Positions 6,495-8,659 of a DNA stretch of 8,659 nt are shown here, one piece after another (within the stretch, counting starts at the first letter, position 1; every line of letters starts with the position of its first letter). The notes beneath the pieces were generated by a model that saw only the letters and a program-made list of their open reading frames with translations, was not told where the DNA came from and searched no databases. Source of the stretch: Candidatus Accumulibacter sp. UBA704 (GTDB lineage: Bacteria; Pseudomonadota; Gammaproteobacteria; Burkholderiales; Rhodocyclaceae); assembly GCA_002304785.1 (NCBI GenBank), contig DBMG01000135.1, forward strand, positions 1 through 8,659, written 5' to 3'. The position numbers and the translations under genes are program-made.

Positions 6495-6510
6495 TGGCAG
6501 TCGACTTGCT
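6495..6510 (+). promoter_or_regulatory. Sigma-54 (-24/-12) promoter candidate
   Basis: TGGCAG-TCGAC-TTGCT matches the RpoN consensus TGGCAC-N5-TTGC(A/T) at every defined base but one. The essential GG (6496-6497) and GC (6508-6509) are exactly 10 bp apart. Transcription would begin near 6521, giving a ~35-nt leader before the oxidoreductase ATG at 6556. A competing reading overlaps it: TG-C-TATAAA (6507-6515) is a near-consensus extended -10 for sigma-70, without a good -35. The sigma-54 match is unusually complete, so I prefer it. Confidence 0.55.
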
Positions 6511-6555
6511 ATAAAGTATTCACCGACACTTGAAAGGCACAAGGGGAGCACTGCC

Positions 6556-7524
6556 ATGAAAACCATTCGCTGGGGCATGATCGGTTGTGGCGACGTCACG
6601 GAAGTCAAAAGCGGCCCGGGCTTCTACAAATCGGACCACTCGACCTTGTTGGCGGTGACCAACCGGACCTTGGACAAAGCCTACGACTACGCTCAGCGCC
6701 ATGGCGTTGCTCGCGTTTATCCGGATGCAACGGCCCTGCTCGCCGATCCGGAAATCGACGCGGTGTACATCGCCACGCCGCCGGCGGGACACAAAGCATT
6801 GACCCTTCAGGCAGCGGCTGCCGGCAAACATGTTTATGTCGAGAAGCCGATGGCGCTGAATCACGCCGAGTGCGAGGAAATGATCGCCGCTTGCACGCGG
6901 GCCGGCGTGCGCCTTTATGTTGCGTTTTATCGACGGGCAATGCCGCGTTTTCTCAAGGTCAAGGACTGGATAGAGCAAGACGCCATCGGCACGGTGTGTA
7001 CGGTCAGCGTCCTCCATCGGCAAAAGCCTGCACCGGAGGAACTTTCCCCCGAAACGCTGCCTTGGCGTTTGCGTCGAGAGACTTCCGGCGGCGGCAAATT
7101 CCTGGATATGGGAGTCCACGTGCTCGATAGCCTTGTCTCCTGGTTTGGCCCGATCACCCAGGTGCATGGTCGGGCCAGCAATCGCGCCAGCCTTTACGCC
7201 GTTGAAGATACCGTTGTCGCGAGTTGGCAGCATGCGACGGGCGTCAGCGGCGTCGGGAATTGGTGCTATGTCGGCCATGACGAGGCGGATCGCATTGAAA
7301 TCACCGGGACCAAAGGGCGGATCGAATTCGCTTTCTTCAGCGACGCCCCTCTCCGTCTAGTCCGCGAGGCTGGAGTGGACGAGGTGTCCATCCCGAACCC
7401 TCCGCATGTACAGCAGCCGTTGATTCAAAGCATTGTTGATGAACTCAATGGCGTTCGACCCAGCCGGTGCCATACGGAGGCCGCAGCGATGATCAGTGCG
7501 GTTACGGATGCCATCCTGGCTTGA
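6556..7524 (+). CDS. Gfo/Idh/MocA family NAD(P)-dependent oxidoreductase
   Basis: This 322-aa cytoplasmic dehydrogenase/reductase acts on a sugar, inositol-like or related hydroxy compound. The N-terminal Rossmann fold shows WGMIGCGDV with the dinucleotide glycines G10 and G12, followed by YIATPPAGH (71-79) and the family hallmark EKP (96-98). The C-terminal alpha/beta domain carries GGGKFLDMGVHVLD (178-191), where D184 and H188 correspond to the usual catalytic pair. Length is slightly below the common 330-390 aa. The ATG at 6556 is supported by AAGGGGAG 7 nt upstream and directly begins the Rossmann strand; the frame is open to 6409 but the extra residues do not look like family sequence. 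It is the first gene after the sigma-54 candidate and is followed 39 bp later by ltaE. Its divergent position from the split phosphotransferase suggests a common pathway, but the substrate cannot be told from sequence. Confidence 0.92.
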   Translation: MKTIRWGMIGCGDVTEVKSGPGFYKSDHSTLLAVTNRTLDKAYDYAQRHGVARVYPDATALLADPEIDAVYIATPPAGHKALTLQAAAAGKHVYVEKPMALNHAECEEMIAACTRAGVRLYVAFYRRAMPRFLKVKDWIEQDAIGTVCTVSVLHRQKPAPEELSPETLPWRLRRETSGGGKFLDMGVHVLDSLVSWFGPITQVHGRASNRASLYAVEDTVVASWQHATGVSGVGNWCYVGHDEADRIEITGTKGRIEFAFFSDAPLRLVREAGVDEVSIPNPPHVQQPLIQSIVDELNGVRPSRCHTEAAAMISAVTDAILA

Positions 7525-7563
7525 TTCCACCGGCGATGAAAAATTACCACGAAGGAAAATGAC

Positions 7564-8583
7564 ATGATCGATCTGCGTAGCGACACCGTGACGCGTCCGA
7601 GCCAGGCAATGCTCGCCGCAATGACATCGGCCGAAGTGGGCGATGACGTCTGGGGGGACGACCCGACGGTCAACCGTCTGCAAGACGCGCTTGCCGAGCA
7701 CACGGGCAAGGAAGCGGGCTTGTTCTTCCCCAGCGGCACGCAATCCAACCTCGCCGCGCTCATGGCGCATTGCGCGCGCGGCGACGAATACATCGTCGGG
7801 CAACTCGCGCACACCTACAAGTACGAAGGGGGTGGCGCCGCCGTACTGGGCAGCATCCAGCCGCAGCCCATCGAGAACGCGCCGGACGGCTCATTGCCCC
7901 TCGACAGGGTTGCCGCCGCGATCAAGCCGATTGACGACCACTTTGCGCGTACACGCCTCCTCGCGCTGGAGAACACCATTGGCGGCAAGGTTCTGCCAGC
8001 CCAGTATGTCGCCGACGCGACAAATCTCGCGCGGCAACGCGGACTCGCCACCCACCTGGACGGCGCGCGCATCTTCAATGCGGCGGTCGCATCGGGGCGA
8101 TCCGTAGCAGACCTGTGCGCGCCCTTCGATTCGATCTCGATCTGTTTCTCCAAGGGCTTGGGGGCGCCGGTCGGGTCGGTACTGGTTGGCAGCAAGGCGC
8201 TCATCGAGGTCGCCCACCGCTGGCGCAAGGTCCTCGGCGGCGGCATGCGCCAGGCCGGCGTTTTGGCTGCGGCGTGCCTCTATGCGCTCGACCACAACGT
8301 CGAGCGTCTTGCCGAAGATCACGACAACGCGGCCCATCTCGCGTCCGGCCTCGCGCAGATTGACGAGGTAACGGTCCAGTCGCACGCGACCAACATGGTC
8401 TTCGCGCAGTTTCCGCCTGAGCATTGCCAACCACTCGAAGCTTGGCTCAAGGAGCGCGGCATCCTGACCCAGATGGTGTATTCGAGTCGGTTCGTGACCC
8501 ACATGGACGTATCGCGATCGGACATCGACGTGTTTGTCGCTGCCCTGAAAGCGTACTTTCACGCACCTGCCTTCAGGGAATAG
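7564..8583 (+). CDS. ltaE: Low-specificity L-threonine aldolase
   Basis: This 339-aa PLP enzyme (fold type I) cleaves L-threonine and L-allo-threonine to glycine and acetaldehyde and can act on other beta-hydroxy amino acids, in either direction. It aligns by memory almost throughout with E. coli LtaE (333 aa): MIDLRSDTVTRPS at the start, GDDPTVNRLQ, SGTQSNLAALMAHC, GGGAAVLGSIQPQPI, LENTIGGKVLP, HLDGARIFNA and WRKVLGGGMRQ. Expected active-site residues are present: H83, D166 and R169 of HLDGAR, and the Schiff-base lysine K197 in CFSKGLGAPVGS. The start has AAGGA 7 nt before the ATG. It lies 39 bp behind the oxidoreductase with no terminator between, so co-transcription is likely. It may be a housekeeping enzyme for glycine supply or, given the context, process a hydroxy-amino acid specific to the cluster; sequence favours the general enzyme. 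Confidence 0.95.
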   Translation: MIDLRSDTVTRPSQAMLAAMTSAEVGDDVWGDDPTVNRLQDALAEHTGKEAGLFFPSGTQSNLAALMAHCARGDEYIVGQLAHTYKYEGGGAAVLGSIQPQPIENAPDGSLPLDRVAAAIKPIDDHFARTRLLALENTIGGKVLPAQYVADATNLARQRGLATHLDGARIFNAAVASGRSVADLCAPFDSISICFSKGLGAPVGSVLVGSKALIEVAHRWRKVLGGGMRQAGVLAAACLYALDHNVERLAEDHDNAAHLASGLAQIDEVTVQSHATNMVFAQFPPEHCQPLEAWLKERGILTQMVYSSRFVTHMDVSRSDIDVFVAALKAYFHAPAFRE

Positions 8584-8659
8584 TGCTTTCGCCGGCGTAT
8601 TGCCGAGTGCGTCAGAGAAATGGGGAATGAGCGTCTGACCGACAGCCGGAGTTCGGCCT
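8584..8659. other. Downstream of ltaE, no terminator seen
   Basis: These 76 bp hold no hairpin followed by a T-run. An ATG at 8620 opens a frame (MGNERLTDSRSSA) that runs to the window edge, with only a weak GAGA upstream. It could be a further gene of the same unit, but this is not supported by any domain. Confidence 0.2.

Larger units (their letters stand above)
6050..6555. other. Divergent intergenic regulatory region
   Basis: About 500 bp separate the minus-strand phosphotransferase operon from the plus-strand oxidoreductase-ltaE pair. By eye it is less GC-rich than the flanking genes, with an AT-rich stretch near 6335-6355. It contains the sigma-54 candidate at 6495-6510, a palindrome at 6363-6378, an imperfect CGGCC-ggttt-GGCCG repeat (6401-6415), and two GACCGT copies 8 bp apart (6219-6224, 6227-6232), the second continuing into palindromic CCGTACGG (6229-6236). 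I found no convincing promoter for the minus-strand operon. The closest sigma-54-like string there, TGGTCG-N5-TTTGAC on the minus strand around 6148-6164, lacks the essential GC. The minus-strand open frame spanning 6144-6608 has no recognisable domain. Confidence 0.6.

Noticed and set aside
6144..6608. Minus-strand frame of 154 codons in the divergent region
   Set aside because: It overlaps the sigma-54 candidate and the oxidoreductase start, and no domain or ribosome binding site supports it.
6520..7278. Minus-strand open frame of 252 codons
   Set aside because: It is antisense to the Gfo/Idh gene and shows no domain; a shadow of high GC.
7891..8562. Minus-strand frame of 223 codons
   Set aside because: It is antisense to ltaE, which is unmistakable.
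1..8659. CRISPR arrays, tRNA/rRNA genes, insertion sequence ends
   Set aside because: No regularly spaced repeats, cloverleaf-like sequence, transposase or paired terminal repeats were found by reading.

Overview
The window looks like a chromosomal or accessory segment of a GC-rich proteobacterium. A beta-proteobacterium of the Burkholderia/Cupriavidus type is my best guess, based on the small DUF2789 protein, the GC-rich third codon positions of most genes and an E. coli-like LtaE. This is inference without a database search. By eye the first ~2.2 kb is gene-sparse and less GC-rich than the rest.

Left part (1-2184): a secreted, methionine-rich cupredoxin (252-764) is followed 35 bp later by a five-helix YdcZ/DUF606-type DMT permease (800-1249). 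A DUF2789 protein (1514-1744, minus strand) converges on them, and its stop codon lies inside a 9-bp inverted repeat. About 440 bp (1745-2184) holds no convincing gene.

Middle (2185-6049, minus strand): a tight three-gene operon. First comes a 566-aa protein ending in the phosphohistidine swivelling domain of PEP-utilising enzymes. Next, with an ATGA overlap, comes a 274-aa ATP-grasp (PPDK_N) protein. Last, with a TTGA overlap, comes a DHA2-type 14-helix MFS drug:H+ antiporter-like exporter. The first two proteins together make one dikinase that is split and encoded in reverse domain order. It has no PEP/pyruvate-binding TIM barrel, so it resembles rifampin phosphotransferase or phenylphosphate synthase rather than PEP synthase. 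The likely chemistry is ATP + acceptor + H2O giving phospho-acceptor + AMP + Pi, with the acceptor unknown.

Right part (6062-8583, plus strand): a ~500-bp divergent intergenic region carries a very good sigma-54 (-24/-12) promoter match at 6495-6510 and a perfect palindrome ~120 bp upstream of it. Then come a Gfo/Idh/MocA NAD(P)-dependent oxidoreductase (6556-7524) and, 39 bp later, a low-specificity L-threonine aldolase, ltaE (7564-8583).

The most interesting candidate system is the divergent five-gene cluster 2185-8583: a split AMP-forming phosphotransferase plus exporter facing an oxidoreductase plus PLP aldolase. It could modify and export a toxic compound, or be a small biosynthetic or catabolic unit. 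The sequence does not decide which. No regulator is encoded in the window.
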